NCBI GenBank assembly: GCA_018697195.1
Contig: JAGMWU010000053.1
Span: 410,274 to 474,273, forward strand
DNA length: 64,000 nucleotides
Source: Certhia americana
Taxonomy: Eukaryota; Chordata; Aves; Passeriformes; Certhiidae
Direction: 5' to 3'
The first letter of the stretch is position 1, and each line of letters starts with the position of its first letter. Below, piece after piece: positions 32,440 through 44,390 of this stretch. The notes beneath the pieces were generated by a model. That model did no database searches. It was not told the origin of the DNA and was given only the letters and a program-made list of their open reading frames with translations. The position numbers and the translations under genes were made by a program.

Positions 32440-32728
32440 ATTATTCACAGCATTCCACAGTGACAGGACATGGGACAATGGCTTCAAACTGACACAGAGT
32501 AGGTTTGGATTGGATATAAGGAAAAAATCCTTCTCTGTGAGGGTGGGCAGGCCCTGACACAGGGTGCCCAGAGCAGCTGTGGCTGCCCCTGGATCCCTGG
32601 CAGTGCCCAAGGCCAGGCTGGACATTGGGGCTTGGAGTAGCCTGGGACAGTGGGAGGTGTCCTTTCCATGGCAGGGGTGGAATGGGATGGGCTTTAAGGT
32701 CCCTTCCAACCCAAGACATTCTGTGACA
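32440..32728 (+). mobile_element. CR1 LINE 3' end
   Basis: It contains GGACAATGGCTTCAAACTGA and the CAGAGCAGCTGTGGCTGCCC block. It ends ACCCAAGACATTCTGTGA. Confidence 0.87.
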
Positions 32729-33226
32729 GCAAAGCTGTTTTGTAACTCTGCTTCAGCTCCTACCTGAAGTCCGTGACTGAGGTAAATCAGTTCTTTTCCC
32801 TGTGCCTTCCTTATCTCCCAAACAGGGCTGGTGACTCTCATTTCCTCTGTAAGGCAGCTTGAGATGAGTGGCAGATCACTACTAATTTTTATCATCTTGA
32901 TTAAAGTTACTCAGATAAAGTGTGATTGTTGAGGCGGAGGAATGTGTGGGGAGGAACTCTGCTCAGTCATGCACGGGTTTTGGATATCCTGGGGTGGACT
33001 TTGCAGATGTTGATGATTGATTGATTGATATGCTGACACATCAGAACTTGAATATTTTGAAAACATTATGGAGTCTGAATATTTTGAAAAGGTGACTCCA
33101 AAATGACAGGAATAAGTGGGAGAAGCTGTCTTCATTTCCCCCGTGTTTAACAGAGAGGAAATACAACTCCATTCTGATATTAATTTACCCACTTATTAAT
33201 GCCACTAATTAACAGCACCATTAAAG

Positions 33227-33938
33227 GTAACTGTCATGGGTTGGAGTGCAAAATGTAACCAAAACTCTGTATTCTGTCACCATCTGATCAAACTGAGGTG
33301 TCGGGTGGTGTAATTGTCTGTCAATGGCCAAAACTGCTGGGGCAGTTTTCTTATCTCTTCCACAACCCAGCCTCCCTCCAGGCAGAGATCTTCTGCTGAT
33401 GGGCCAGTGAGTGTCACTGATAGAATTCCATCATCCCACTGGGAAATGCTCCAGCCAGGGGGAGGAGCCAAGGATTCCTACCTGGATAAAAATGTGGGAG
33501 TTGGAACACCAAGCAGCCTTTTCCACTGGATTCCCAGAGGAAGACCAGGCCCATCTATCACTTCTGGACCTTCAGTGAAAAACTCTACTCTTTCTCCAGG
33601 AGCATCACTTTGGCAGAGCCACATCTGCCACGGGGACTGCAGCCACCATGGGATGGCACTGCCACCAACACCCTGACCCACAGGGTGTCAGGTTGTATCC
33701 TGACTCTGTCAGTGGGGTTTCTTTGTTTATTTGTTTGTCTTACTGCATGTGTTTTGGTTTTATTGTTTATTTAAGTTCCCCTACTAAAGAATTGTTATTC
33801 CTATTCCCATATCTTTGCCTGAGAGCCCCTTAAATTCAAAGTTATAACAATTGGGAGGGAGAGGGTTTAAATTCTCCATTCCAAGGGAGGCTCTTGCCTT
33901 CCTTAGCAGACACCTGTTGTTCAAACCACGACAGTAAC
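33227..33938 (+). mobile_element. solo LTR, family B copy 2, abutting the NFILZ acceptor
   Basis: A 702-bp element at 33,232-33,933 begins TGTCATGG and ends CCACGACA. It is flanked on both sides by GTAAC, a perfect 5-bp target duplication. It lies in the same orientation as the NFIL3-like gene and ends 54 bp before its ATG. A TATA-like GGATAAAAATG occurs at about 33,484. No internal retroviral genes are present. The right-hand GTAAC merges with CTAAC, the likely branch point of the next acceptor. Confidence 0.92.
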
Positions 33939-33962
33939 TAACAAGTGTTCTCATTCCAACAG
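33934..33962 (+). promoter_or_regulatory. branch point and splice acceptor before the NFIL3-like coding exon
   Basis: GTAACTAAC (branch-point consensus CTAAC) is followed by TGTTCTCATTCCAACAG, with the AG at 33,961-33,962. The predicted exon then begins 25 bases before the ATG. In NFIL3 the coding sequence sits in one exon after a non-coding first exon, so an acceptor here is expected. Confidence 0.65.
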
Positions 33963-33987
33963 AACCCCAGCTGCTTTCTCCACCACC

Positions 33988-35028
33988 ATGGAGAACTTCC
34001 TGACACCTCAGAGCGAGCTGGTGCTGCAGCAGGGCCGGGCCCAGCTGCTCCTGGGGAAGGCGGGCGGACACTCCCGGCGGAAGAGGGAATTCATGCCGGA
34101 CCACAAGAAGGACACCACGTACTGGGAGAAGAGGCGCAAGAACAACGAGGCCGCCAAGCGTTCGCGGGAGAAGCGGCGCCTCAACGACGTGGCCATGGAG
34201 AGCCAGCTGGCAGCACTGAGCCGTGAGAACGCCGTGCTCAGGACTGAGCTGCTCGCCCTCAAGCTGCGCTTTGGGCTCCTCAGCCCTGGGCACAGCCCCT
34301 ACCAGGGCCACCCCCTCGGGCTCTACCTCATGGGGCACCGGGCAGCCTCACCCCTGCTGGGCGTGGAGTCCTTTGCTGGTGACTCCTGCTGCCCTGCCCA
34401 GAAGGGTTTTGTGCCCAAGGTGCTGGAACTGGCTGCATTTCCTTGCAAAACCTTCAACCCCTCGACAAACATCCTCAGCTGCAACTCCAAACCCATTCCT
34501 GTGGACACACCTGGCCTCCAGCAACCCAAAAGGTTTGATGTACCCTTCAGCACCAAAAGGTTTGAGGAATCCTTCAGCCCCAAAAGGTTTGATGCACCCT
34601 TCAGCCCCAAAAGATTTGAGGAATCCTTCAGCCCCGAAAGGTTTGATGCACCTTTCAGCTCCAAAAGGTTTGAGGAATCTTTCAGCCCCAAAAGGTTTGA
34701 TGCATCCTTGAGCTCCACAGTTTGCTCACCATTGCTCAGCTACCCTTGCCCAGACAAACACCCCTTCCCCTGCCCTTGGCTGGGCAGCACCTGCTTCTTG
34801 TGCCCGTCCCCCAGCACCGCTGAGGGCAGGAAGGAGAGCAGCACTGCGGTGTTGGATGAAGATGATGAGCAACAAGTGCCCAAAACTTCTCCTGTGCCCT
34901 CCTGCAGCCTTCCCTGCCCCTCAGAAGAGCAGCTGAAGGTCCGGAGCTTTGCTGCCCTCCCACACAAGCTCCGGATTAAGAGCAAAGCCCTGAGCAGTCT
35001 GGAGGAGACTGGGCTGGACTCACACTAA
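33988..35028 (+). CDS. NFILZ: NFIL3-like bZIP transcription factor, 346 aa
   Basis: Predicted nuclear DNA-binding repressor or activator of the NFIL3/E4BP4 type, expected to bind TTA(C/T)GTAA sites as a dimer. The ATG sits in a strong Kozak context (CACCACCATGG). Residues 30-47 (RRKREF to YWEKR) match the extended region before the NFIL3 basic domain. Residues 48-66 carry the basic region [13 protein letters not shown], and the zipper uses Met70, Leu77, Leu84, Leu91 and Leu98. The rest is Pro/Ser-rich. Residues 183-236 are six exact-length 9-residue repeats alternating FDAPFSPKR and FEESFSPKR forms. The whole frame is one exon, as in NFIL3. It is shorter than NFIL3 (about 460 aa) and diverges after the zipper, so the separate paralogue NFILZ is preferred. 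The symbol is by similarity and position next to MUC16. Confidence 0.88.
   Translation: MENFLTPQSELVLQQGRAQLLLGKAGGHSRRKREFMPDHKKDTTYWEKRRKNNEAAKRSREKRRLNDVAMESQLAALSRENAVLRTELLALKLRFGLLSPGHSPYQGHPLGLYLMGHRAASPLLGVESFAGDSCCPAQKGFVPKVLELAAFPCKTFNPSTNILSCNSKPIPVDTPGLQQPKRFDVPFSTKRFEESFSPKRFDAPFSPKRFEESFSPERFDAPFSSKRFEESFSPKRFDASLSSTVCSPLLSYPCPDKHPFPCPWLGSTCFLCPSPSTAEGRKESSTAVLDEDDEQQVPKTSPVPSCSLPCPSEEQLKVRSFAALPHKLRIKSKALSSLEETGLDSH
34534..34716 (+). repeat. 27-bp coding minisatellite in the NFIL3-like gene
   Basis: Six full 27-bp units plus a partial seventh. Adjacent units alternate in two types, giving a 54-bp higher-order period. Type one encodes FD(V/A)PFS(T/P/S)KR and type two FEESFSP(K/E)R. 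All other frames are also open across it, as expected for a repeat whose length is a multiple of three. Confidence 0.93.
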
Positions 35029-35490
35029 GGCAGCACAGGAATGGCTCCTGTAGGGCCAGAGTGAGACATTCCAAGGGCATGAAGGGTTTGGAAGGACAAG
35101 GTGAGAGGGAAATGTCTTTTTCCCCAACGATGGATGTAATATTCTCTGCTCTGTGTAGATGCTGAGGGATTTTCTTGGGCTGCATCACTACAGCACAACT
35201 GCAACTGGCTGGGACCCTGCGGTCACCCCTGGTGTCACCAGTGGCTCTGCTACCACAGCAAGCTCAGACCGGAGGTGTGAAGGGGCAGGAAGAGGCCAAG
35301 ACAGTGAGGATGGTCCCCACACAATGTGACACCACTACAGCTGGCGGGGGTATCAACCACTCCAGTGACTTTTGCTTCACCAACGTGCCTGAAGTCAGAA
35401 TTCTCTGACACAGGAAACTGTTGATGGAACCAGTTTCAGATCCCTCAGATGTCTAGAGAAAATAAAAAGGGGTTGTGACTCTGGGAGTGG
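35029..35490 (+). other. 3' untranslated region of the NFIL3-like gene
   Basis: Non-coding sequence after the TAA stop up to just past an AATAAA at 35,461-35,466. The transcript end is inferred from this signal only. Confidence 0.7.
35461..35466 (+). terminator. polyadenylation signal of the NFIL3-like gene
   Basis: AATAAA within GAGAAAATAAAAAGGGG, about 430 bp after the stop codon. Confidence 0.7.
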
Positions 35491-36363
35491 AGATTTACAC
35501 TTGCATGAAGTGAAAGCAGGACCACCCGCACTTTATTCCAGTTTACCATAATTTATCACCAGAAGGAACAAACTCTTTCTTCGTAACCAGACATGCTGTG
35601 GCCCAGAAGATAATTTAATTTATCTTTGCAACTATTATTAGAGAAGACTAAATATTATTTTATTATTATTATTATTGAAATGCAAAAAAAAATTTAGTTT
35701 TGCTTCTTTCTTTAAAAAAGGCATTTTCAAGCCCAATCTTTGTGTATTTGGGAACTCTTAATCAAACAGGCACAAGCTGCACTTGGTGTCTGTATTCCTG
35801 CATCTTCTGGGACCCAGTCCCTGTCCATCCTGCCTTGTGCCTGCTTTTCCTTTGGGAAAGCCTCAGGGAGAGCAGCTTCCAGCAGGGCTCTGGAGCCTGC
35901 TTGGAGCTGTTCCTCAGTTTTCAAGCCAAAGAGAATTCTCGGGGATGCACTCCAGGTACAGGTGTAACGTCCTCTCCTCAAATCTTTCCTGCTTTGTCTC
36001 TTTTCCCAAGAAAAGGATGATCCTGCAGTTCTGATGTTGCTGTGTCTGTCAGCCCCAAACATTTTTTAACATGTTGTACAAGACCAGCCCAATCTGATGA
36101 TTCCATTGGCCCCAACCTGATGGAAGAAAATCTCAAAGTGAAAAAGCAACTTCAAGCTGTTCTCCTCTTCCTCAACCACACATTTTCAGTCCATGTCCCA
36201 TGTCCCAAAGGACAGAAGAGCTGCAGGGCCTGCCCAGCCCTGCTGGGAACCAGAGCTGACAGTGGAACTCAGCGTCCCAGCTCAGATCCTGGGCATCTCC
36301 ATCTCATCGGTTCCAGCTCAAGGGAGTCTACTGTGCCTCTGTGTGTCTGTCTCTCTGTCCCCT

Positions 36364-36880
36364 CAGGTGAGACCCCACCTGCAGAGCTGCCCCAGCCCTG
36401 GAGCCCAGCACAGGGAGGACTTGGAGCTGCTGGAGCCAGTCCAGAGGAGACACCAAGATCATCAGAGGGATAGAGCAGCTCTTCCAGGAGGAAAGGCTGG
36501 GAGAGCTGGGAATGTTCACCTGGAGAAGAAGAAACTCAGGGATGACCTCATTGTGGCCTTCCAGTGCCTGAAGGAGCCAACAGGAAACATGGAGAGAGAC
36601 AATTCATGAGGACAAGGGGGAATGGTTTCCACTGTCAGGGGGCAAAGACAGATGGGATTTGGGAAGGAATTCCTCCCTCTGAGGGTGGGCAGGCCCTGGC
36701 ACAGGGTGCCCAGAGCAGCTGTGGCTGCCCCTGGATCCCTGGCAGTGTCCAAGGACAGGTTGGACATTGGGAGTCCCTTGGAGCACCCTGGGACAGTGGG
36801 AGGTGTCCCTGCCCATGGGAGGGGTGTAGCTGGATGGGCTTTAAGGTCCCTTACAACCCAAACCATCCCAAGATCCATGA
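36364..36880 (+). mobile_element. CR1 LINE 3' end, about 515 bp
   Basis: It starts CAGGTGAGACCCCACCTGCA and contains CACAGGGTGCCCAGAGCAGC. It ends AACCCAAACCATCCCAAGAT. Confidence 0.88.
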
Positions 36881-38420
36881 AAACTTCAGGCTCTGGAGAA
36901 TAAGGACAATCATCAAGTGTGCTTCTTTAGGAATAATTTCATAGGCAATAAAGGAATGCAGCAATAGTAGGACCGTGCAAAAGGACAGCCCACACTGCCT
37001 GACAGAGGATGGAACAATCCCTCAAACTGGTTTGGAAAAGCGGGCCCTGAATGGGAGCTGTACAAGGGATCTGAACTGGGGAGGGACCAACCTGTGCCAA
37101 ATAAAACTCTGTTTCAGGAGCTGCAAAAGGTGTCTTGGTTTGAGTGTTGGGACTGGACCTTCATCTTTCCCCCTCGGGAACAGCCAGCATGATAAATCCA
37201 TCCTGTGAGAACAAGTGGGAACAAGCAGGGAGCTGTGGGCACCCACCTTCCCCACTCCTCTGTCCATGAAGGTGTTTTCCCTCTGTCACCAGAGCTCCCA
37301 GCTCCCAGCACAGACCCTCCAGCACTGGGGTGTGGGGCTCTCTTGGGCTCCCACTGTTTATAGGCACACCTCACAAGGATCAGCCCTGGCTGGCCCTGTC
37401 CCCCTGTTCTGGGCCAGGATCAGTGCAGAGAAATGGGCAGAGCTTCCTGGCACAGCTGCCAGGGCACAAGGGGGGTTCTCCTGTACCCCTGGCATGAGGG
37501 GAAACCAGACCTACAGCTGCCTCGCAGGTGTGAAAGGCGAGGCCGTGATGCTCTGCAGATTAAAGCAAACCACACGTGGTTCCATTTCCTGTCCCATTCC
37601 CACTGTCCCCTCTTTCCCTCACAAGCGACAGGGACAGCCCACAGCAAGGAGCCGGCACAGAAACGATTTTGCTGTAAGATATTGCCTCCCTCCAATTCCT
37701 GCTGTTCCCAAAACCTGTGGGATCAGCTTTGCTCCCACTGGGCAGGGCTGGGATGGCTCCCATGCCCTCGCAAAGAATTTGGGATGCAGCGAGGGGTGGG
37801 GAGAGAACTCAGTTTAACCTGTAGAATGGATTTGAGGTTCACAGGTTTCCTCCAGGACCTGCTGTCCATCCTAACCCTGCTGTCCATCCTAACCCTGCTG
37901 AATCCCCTAATCCTGCTGTCTCTCCTATTCCTGGTGTCCCTCCTGCCCCTCCCACCCCTCCTGCCTGTGGCCCAGTGATTCAACCCCGAGAGATTTAACC
38001 CTGCGGGTGCCCAAAGGTGATTTTCTGTGGGGTGTTGAGAACACTGAAGAAATGAGTAACATTTCCTGTTTGCTGTGTCCCTGCTGTTGCACAAACCAGG
38101 GGCCAAACCCAGTTTAGAGTTGGGGCTGGTGGCACTGGGAGCTGTTGGGTGCCTGTGGAGGGAGTGGGAGGGTGGCACAGCAGGAGGAAAAGCAGCAGGA
38201 GATGGGGACAGGGTGTGCAATGAGCCAGCCCTCGTCCCACACCTGCTCACTTCACACCTGCTCCCACACCTGCCCACCTCTTTTCCCTGCTCCAGGTTTT
38301 CCTTTCCTCCCCTCCAGGGTCAGTCACGTGGAGGAGGTGCAGGTGGAGATGGTTCTTCCTCTCCTTCCACACTTTCACTCCTCCTTTGCTGTTTGACCTA
38401 GAAAATTTCCTGCATGGGGA
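36881..38420. other. gene-free stretch with a short tandem repeat
   Basis: No gene recognised. An imperfect repeat of about 18 bp (CTGCTGTCCATCCTAACC) lies at 37,855-37,970 and decays to CCTGCCCCTCC-type units. Confidence 0.5.
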
Positions 38421-38423
38421 ATA

Positions 38424-38734
38424 TCCGTCCGTCCATCCATCCATCCATCATCCATCCATCCATCCATCCATCCATCCATCCATCCATCCATCCATCCATC
38501 CATCATCCATCCATCCATCCATCATCCATCCATCATCCATCCATCCATCCATCCATNNNNNNNNNNNNNNNNNNNNNNNNNNNNNNNNNNNNNNNNNNNN
38601 NNNNNNNNNNNNNNNNNNNNNNNNNNNNNNNNNNNNNNNNNNNNNNNNNNNNNNNNATCCATCCATCCATCCATCCATCCATCCATCCATCCATCCATCT
38701 ATCTATCCATCCATCATCAGCCAGCCAGCCAGCC
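38424..38734. repeat. ATCC tetranucleotide array with a 100-N gap
   Basis: CATC/ATCC repeats flank 100 N at 38,557-38,656. One hundred is a standard placeholder, so the true array length is unknown. Frames through it are artefacts of the repeat. Confidence 0.97.
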
Positions 38735-40173
38735 CTATCCATTATCCCAAGTTCCACATTCAGTAACACCCTCAGAAAAGAGCCATTGTTGTACCTATTT
38801 GTGAGGCTGGGCTGGAAGACAGCTGAGCTATTCCTGCCTCTGCTTAGATTACTTAATTCTTTAATTAGTCTTTGTTTCAAAGTTATTTCAGGAAGTTTTT
38901 GAGCTGATAAATTACTGGGCTGTGCATTATAGAATAAAAAAATCCTCTGTGTTTCCTAAGAGGGGGAGACAAGGGAGGTATTTTCTGCTTGTACCTCTTT
39001 GGAAAATTATTCCAGTATTTTTTATCTGTCTGCCAGGACAGGGATGTTTTGCCTTTGAGCTGGCAGAAGGTATCTGAGAGGGACATGCTGCAGGCACCTA
39101 AATATACTAAGGGAGCCCTGGAGAATGTGAGCAGGGGAAAATTGCTCAGTGCTTTCCACACCCCAGAGCACCAAGGGAAAGGGGCTTTGCAAAAGCTGCA
39201 GGATGGATTTTTTTGTGCAGCTCATGACTAAACCCCGCAGCAAGGGACCACAGGGGTCAAAAAACAAGAAGATTTCAGGAAGGATAAATCTGCCAGGAGG
39301 AATTGGAGACTGAGCTGTGAGAGACTGGCTCAGGGGAGCTGGGGGTGGGTGATGCTGCTGCTGCTCTCTCTGGGTTTGCTGAGCATCCCCCAGCTTTGGG
39401 GACAAGCCTGGATGGAGCCAAAGCCTCATCCAAGTGTTCCTCCATGCCTGTGCCTCAGAAAGGGGAATTTCTCTGTCACCAGACACAGTGAACTCCAAGA
39501 AACCCTAACAAATCCCACCCATTTCAGGCACTGTGTGTCACACACTGCAGAGCGGAGCAGAGATGAGTGCAGAGCCCTCCCTTCAGAGCGTGAGTTAATG
39601 CTGACCTTTACCTTAGGCTCAGTCTCCAAACTGAATCATTGCTGAGGCACGAAAAGTCAGCAATGACTTCTGAAAAGAGGTGCTGCCTTCACAGTGCCCT
39701 GCTCACACACTGGGGAGCCCCTGAGAGGGCAATGCTGATTCAAAAATCAGTTTTAATTTTAATTTTGGTTACATTTCTTGCATTATAAAATAATCAGAAG
39801 GGAAAATTCTAAACCACACAGCATGAGCAGCATTAGCCATCTGAAAATGAGCTGCTCCTTGCATTGCATCCTGGCCCCTCTCACCCAGGAGAGCAGACAC
39901 TGCACGGGCAGCTCAGACTCAGATCAAACTGAATTTCCTCATTCCCCTTCCAAAGAATTCTTTCCATGTAACGTTTCATCACTCCTAGAAGGATTTCTAG
40001 AGAAGTGAGTTGGTCTTTTTGTGGAAAAGAAAATAATCATCATGTCCTGGGTTGGTGTTTGCACCATCAAATCCCAGGGGAGCTCGGCAGGGTCAGGCCT
40101 GACCTGCAGCTGAGGGGGAGCTGTTGGGGATCCCTGCAGGGCAGAGAGTTGGGGTTCCTCCATCCAACCCTGC

Positions 40174-40244
40174 ATCCGTCCATCCATCCATCCATCCATC
40201 CATCCATCCATCCATCCATCCATCCATCCATCCATCCATCCATC
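40174..40244. repeat. ATCC tetranucleotide array
   Basis: About 17 uninterrupted CATC units. It has the same motif and strand as the larger array 1.5 kb to the left. Confidence 0.96.
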
Positions 40245-43200
40245 TCTAAAATGGATTTGAGATTCATGGCTCCCAGTCTGGGGGGTTTACAGTGGGAAGG
40301 GGCTGGTTGGGCAGGAGTGGGGAGGAAATGCAGCATCACTTGTCTGAGTTCTTGGTGATGCTCTGACCCTGGGCTGAGTCGCAGTGTCTGGACCAGGGTT
40401 TAGGCTGCGCTTTGCTGTTTCCTGCACAAAGATCCTCTGGGGCTCGGCTGAGTGCTGACCACAGGCAGCATTTCTGCTCCTTATCTCCTGCTGGCCTTAT
40501 CAGCTGCACCTGAGCTGCTCCCTGCCTGCTGGGCCTGCTCTGCTGGACCTGTCCCTTTCCTGCTGGGCCTCATCCTTACCTTTAGGTCCAGGTGCCTCCT
40601 TCACACCCTCCCTATTTGTAAATCCCCTCCTTTGCACACCTTGTGCAAACTGGTCCCAGTTCCCCACCTGGCTCGGTCACCCTTGGCTGTTCAGGCACTG
40701 TCTGGGCACACTTGGAAAAGAGTTTGGGAAATCTGGTCTTTAAGGGGTGTTTTAAGGGCATTTGGAGGGGGTTTTGAGGGTAGTGGAGCTTTTTTATGAA
40801 ACACCTGGGATTTTCATGCCCACCCACATCTCTGTTGTTGGAAGGGACAGAACCTGAGGATCAGCACCTCAGGAGCTGCTGGGTGCAGAGGAAATTGCAC
40901 AGGACAATTTCTTGGTGCCTGTTGGACTTCCAGGGCTGGAGATGTGCATGACCATGGAATCCTTGGCCTGATTTATCCAAAGGGGACTTCAGAATGATAA
41001 GCCTCAAAATGTCTGTGAGGTCCGGACATCCTTCCACAGCAGGGTCAAGCTGGGACAGAGCTGGAGAAATGGTTTGGAGACACCTCCTGACCATCCCCTG
41101 GGGTGACCTCAGCCTCCTGTGTCCCCTCCACTACAGCTCCATCCTTTGGCTTGTAAAAAGACAGCAGATTTTGCAATTTGGTGCAAAAAGCTGGGAGTTG
41201 CTGCCTAAATTCCTTATTCCCCCCCAAACCCTTGTCCATGTGCAGTAACTCACCGCAAGGTGTTGGGATGAAGGGATTATTCGGGATATTTTGGGTGCAG
41301 GACACTCGGATTTATGGAGCTCCAATCTTTCTCCTATCACATCTTATAAATTCCTGTCCCTGCTGCCAAAACTAAAGAGTAACAGAGAGATTTCTCCAGG
41401 AACCTGTCAAAATGTAGCACCAGAGACTTGGTGACCACACCAAGTCGTTCATCCCAGGCCAGGTTTGTGGTGTCAGTTCTCCTGAAGACCACAGATTCTC
41501 ATTTCTCACAGCCTTACTCAGACCTGACGAGTGTTAAAACGTCAGAGGGAGCAGGGGAGGTTTGGAGCTGCCTGACCCCAAAACTGTTCTGAGAGCAGCA
41601 CTGCAGGGTGAATTGAGCTGGCCTGGTTCTGGTTTTCGTTCTTTTCAGGTATTGAAAGTCTTCACAGCTGGGAGGTGTTCAGGCTGGGTGGAGCAAAGGA
41701 GCAGCTAAACCCAGCCTTGGGTTAAAGCTTAACCCCAGCCCAACCTTGGTCCCCAAAGCTCTCACAAAGTGGCCCAAGTGTCTCCATCCCAATTTCTCCT
41801 CAGGCCTGATGCAGCCCTGGCTTGCTGGAGTGGACACAGCCCCAGTGCCCTGCTCAGGAGTGGCTTCTTCCTGACTTTTCCCCTCTCTGTTTAACAGGAG
41901 GCTGTGGCAGAGCTGTGCTGAATTTCCCAGGCCTCACACAGGGTTGTGTGGTCTGTATTTCTGCTTTTTATTTCTGCCCAAACTCCCTCAATTATTGATG
42001 TCTTGGCCTGAAATGTGAACCAAGTCTACCTAGAACCCCAAACGTCACTTTTCTGTGTAAAATCCCCCCATTCTCCCCAGCATTCTTGGTTCACTGTGTT
42101 TAAACCTGAGAACTGTCTGCTCTTCCTGCTGGTTTGTCCCTCCCTTTGCACAGACCCTGAGCTCCGGGGCTGGCTCAGCCCTGGTGCCTGCAGAGATCAA
42201 CACCCACCACACATCTGGTGCACAGCTGGAAGGGTCCCAGAGATGTGGGGGACAATATTGGAAGCCTGAGGGCTGGATCTGGATGATCTTTAAGCTCCCT
42301 CCCAACTTCTCTATATGCAAGTTATGCTCTGGCCTAACCAAGCCCAGCCTTTGGGAAATGGAGCTGGATTCTCTGCACCCCAGGAGAGAGGGAAGTGCTG
42401 CCCAGGTAGAGGGGAAGATTCTCCCTTGCAGATGAAGCAGTGGCAAGAGGTGTGAGGAATTTGTTGTGTCTCTGAGCAGGAGAGACCCCCCCGTGTTCCC
42501 CACAGCCAGCAAACCCTGCAGAGGAGGCTCTGCTCATCAGGAATTTGAGCTCCAGGATTGTCCCTTCCCTGAGCCTCCCTCTGCCCTGCCACCTCTGTTT
42601 GGTTCCCATGCCAGAAACTCTGAATATTTTCTGGTGACACAAAGTCTCTGCTTCAGCTGCCAAAGGTTCCTCTTCTGGAAGAGATCAGAGGAAAAAAATT
42701 AAGGCTTTTATTGATCCCCCCAGATTTCCTCCGGAATGCAGCCACAGGATGTCAGTGCAGCCATCCAGATGTGGCCTCCTGGTCACCCCCAGCTCCAGAT
42801 GTGCTGCCTCTGCTCTCTTTGCTCCCCAGCTGAAGGGCAGGAAAATCCCTCCCGGGCAGTTTTCCTGCTCTTCAGCAATTACAGCTGCTCAGGGAATTCC
42901 TTTTTCCTCCCTGGCAGGTGAAAGAGCCACAATCTGATCCTGCTTTTCTTACTGTCAGCATTTCCCTCCCTCCACCCTACTGAACGTCAAAGGTTTAGAT
43001 TTTAAGTTGCACTTTTGGTTCTTATTTCTGTGACCAAAATAAAAGGAGAGGAATCTCTGCTTTGGAATTTACTTGAAGAAATTAGTTGGGGTTTTTTTAA
43101 GATAAAATAACCTTTCTAGGAAACGTTTGGAGCTGGCTGGTGTGATTTTATTAATTCCCTAATTCCTGCTGTCTCCTTGGAGCAAATGGAAATGCATCCA

Positions 43201-43717
43201 TGGGAGACACCTCTGAGGGGCACCAGGACTCATCGCCAATCTGACTTGGTCCTGCAAATTAGACAAAATTAGAAGGTTTTAGTACAACCAGGCAATTTTC
43301 CTACTTGTTTCTGCATTTTCCTGTAGCATAAACAACCTCCCTGAATCCCTCAGTGTTTGAGAATTGTGGGTAAAAAAAAGCTTGAAAATGAGGAGAAGAA
43401 AGGAAGAGCAAAACACAGAATCCAGAAGGGAATGGAAATGCTGTTGCATTATTTATGCCATGCCTTGAAGAAACAGGGGCAAAATAATCCTTTTTGGTGA
43501 ACCCCACTGTGAAATCTAAAATTCCAGCATGGAAGGGAAGAGGGGGACTTGTGTTTGTGTCCCAAAATTCTGCACAACTTCACAGGGACAGAAGAGCCCC
43601 AGAGTCCAGGTGGCAGCATGATTTATTGTGGCAGCAGCACAACCACAGGGCTGAAGTTCCTGAGCCACTCACTGTGGGAACGAGGACTTCCCCTGCCAAA
43701 CTGGGCAGAATCTGGAG
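40245..43717. other. gene-free stretch
   Basis: No coding exon was recognised. A weak CR1-like end may lie at about 42,225-42,305 (GGATGATCTTTAAGCTCCCT), but the match is short. Confidence 0.4.
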
Positions 43718-44390
43718 TGTTCAAACTCAGAATGCAGAGATATATATTCCTCTACATGTTTTAAGGGATCCATAACCCCTGACAAACTCTACTTTTAACC
43801 TTCATCCATGGAAAGGGCTTCCTAGGCTCTGGGATGTAGCAGAACTTTCAAGAATGTCAATTAGATAGTAGCATAATATGGAATTTATCACAGGGGGGGA
43901 AACTGAGATTTTTTGTTTGGTAACAAACAATTAGATTAGTAACAATTTAGATTGTTAGTGTGGTAAGTAGATGAAGATAAGCTGGAGGATCCTTGTGGTT
44001 TTTAGGTTTCTTTCTCCTTCTTTATCTCCACCACATTCTGCAATGTTGGGGACACAGGAACATTGGGCACAATTTGCCACAGTGTCCTGTGAATAGAGAT
44101 TTAGCTGGTTATTGGTAGAAAAACAGAAATAGTGTCCCTTCTTGGTGATAATTGGGTGAATTATCTTTAAGAGAACTTTGATTCTGTGTGTTGAAGGCTT
44201 TTTGGTGCCTTTTCTGTCTCACATCAAGCTGGTGTAAAGCCTGATGTGCAGAAATTGCTAATCAGAAAATAACAAACACCCTAGAGAGCGAGAACAACCA
44301 AGAGTCCAGTTTGCCTTTTCTCTTAACAAGGATTTGGGAAAAGGCCTCCCTTGTCAGGGGAGAGACAGGGGGGAGTGAAGAGCTGCCACA
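43718..44390 (+). mobile_element. solo LTR, family A copy 2
   Basis: About 673 bp, homologous over its length to 17,326-17,964. It shares ACAAACTCTACTTTTAACCT and CAATTTGCCACAGTGTCCTG. It begins TGTTCAAACTCAG and ends GCTGCCACA. Flanks TGGAG and CTGGG do not form a clean duplication. It is more diverged than copy 1 and has no viral genes. Confidence 0.88.

Noticed and set aside
33784..34338. 184-codon minus strand frame over the NFIL3-like exon
   Set aside because: It is antisense to the bZIP exon and continues into the LTR; it is a shadow of GC-rich coding sequence.
34223..34711. 162-codon + strand frame overlapping the bZIP gene in another frame
   Set aside because: The coding minisatellite has a length divisible by three, so alternative frames stay open. 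The bZIP frame has clear homology and the Kozak ATG.
38386..38902. Ser/Ile/His/Pro frames through the ATCC array
   Set aside because: They are tetranucleotide repeat artefacts that also cross a 100-N gap.
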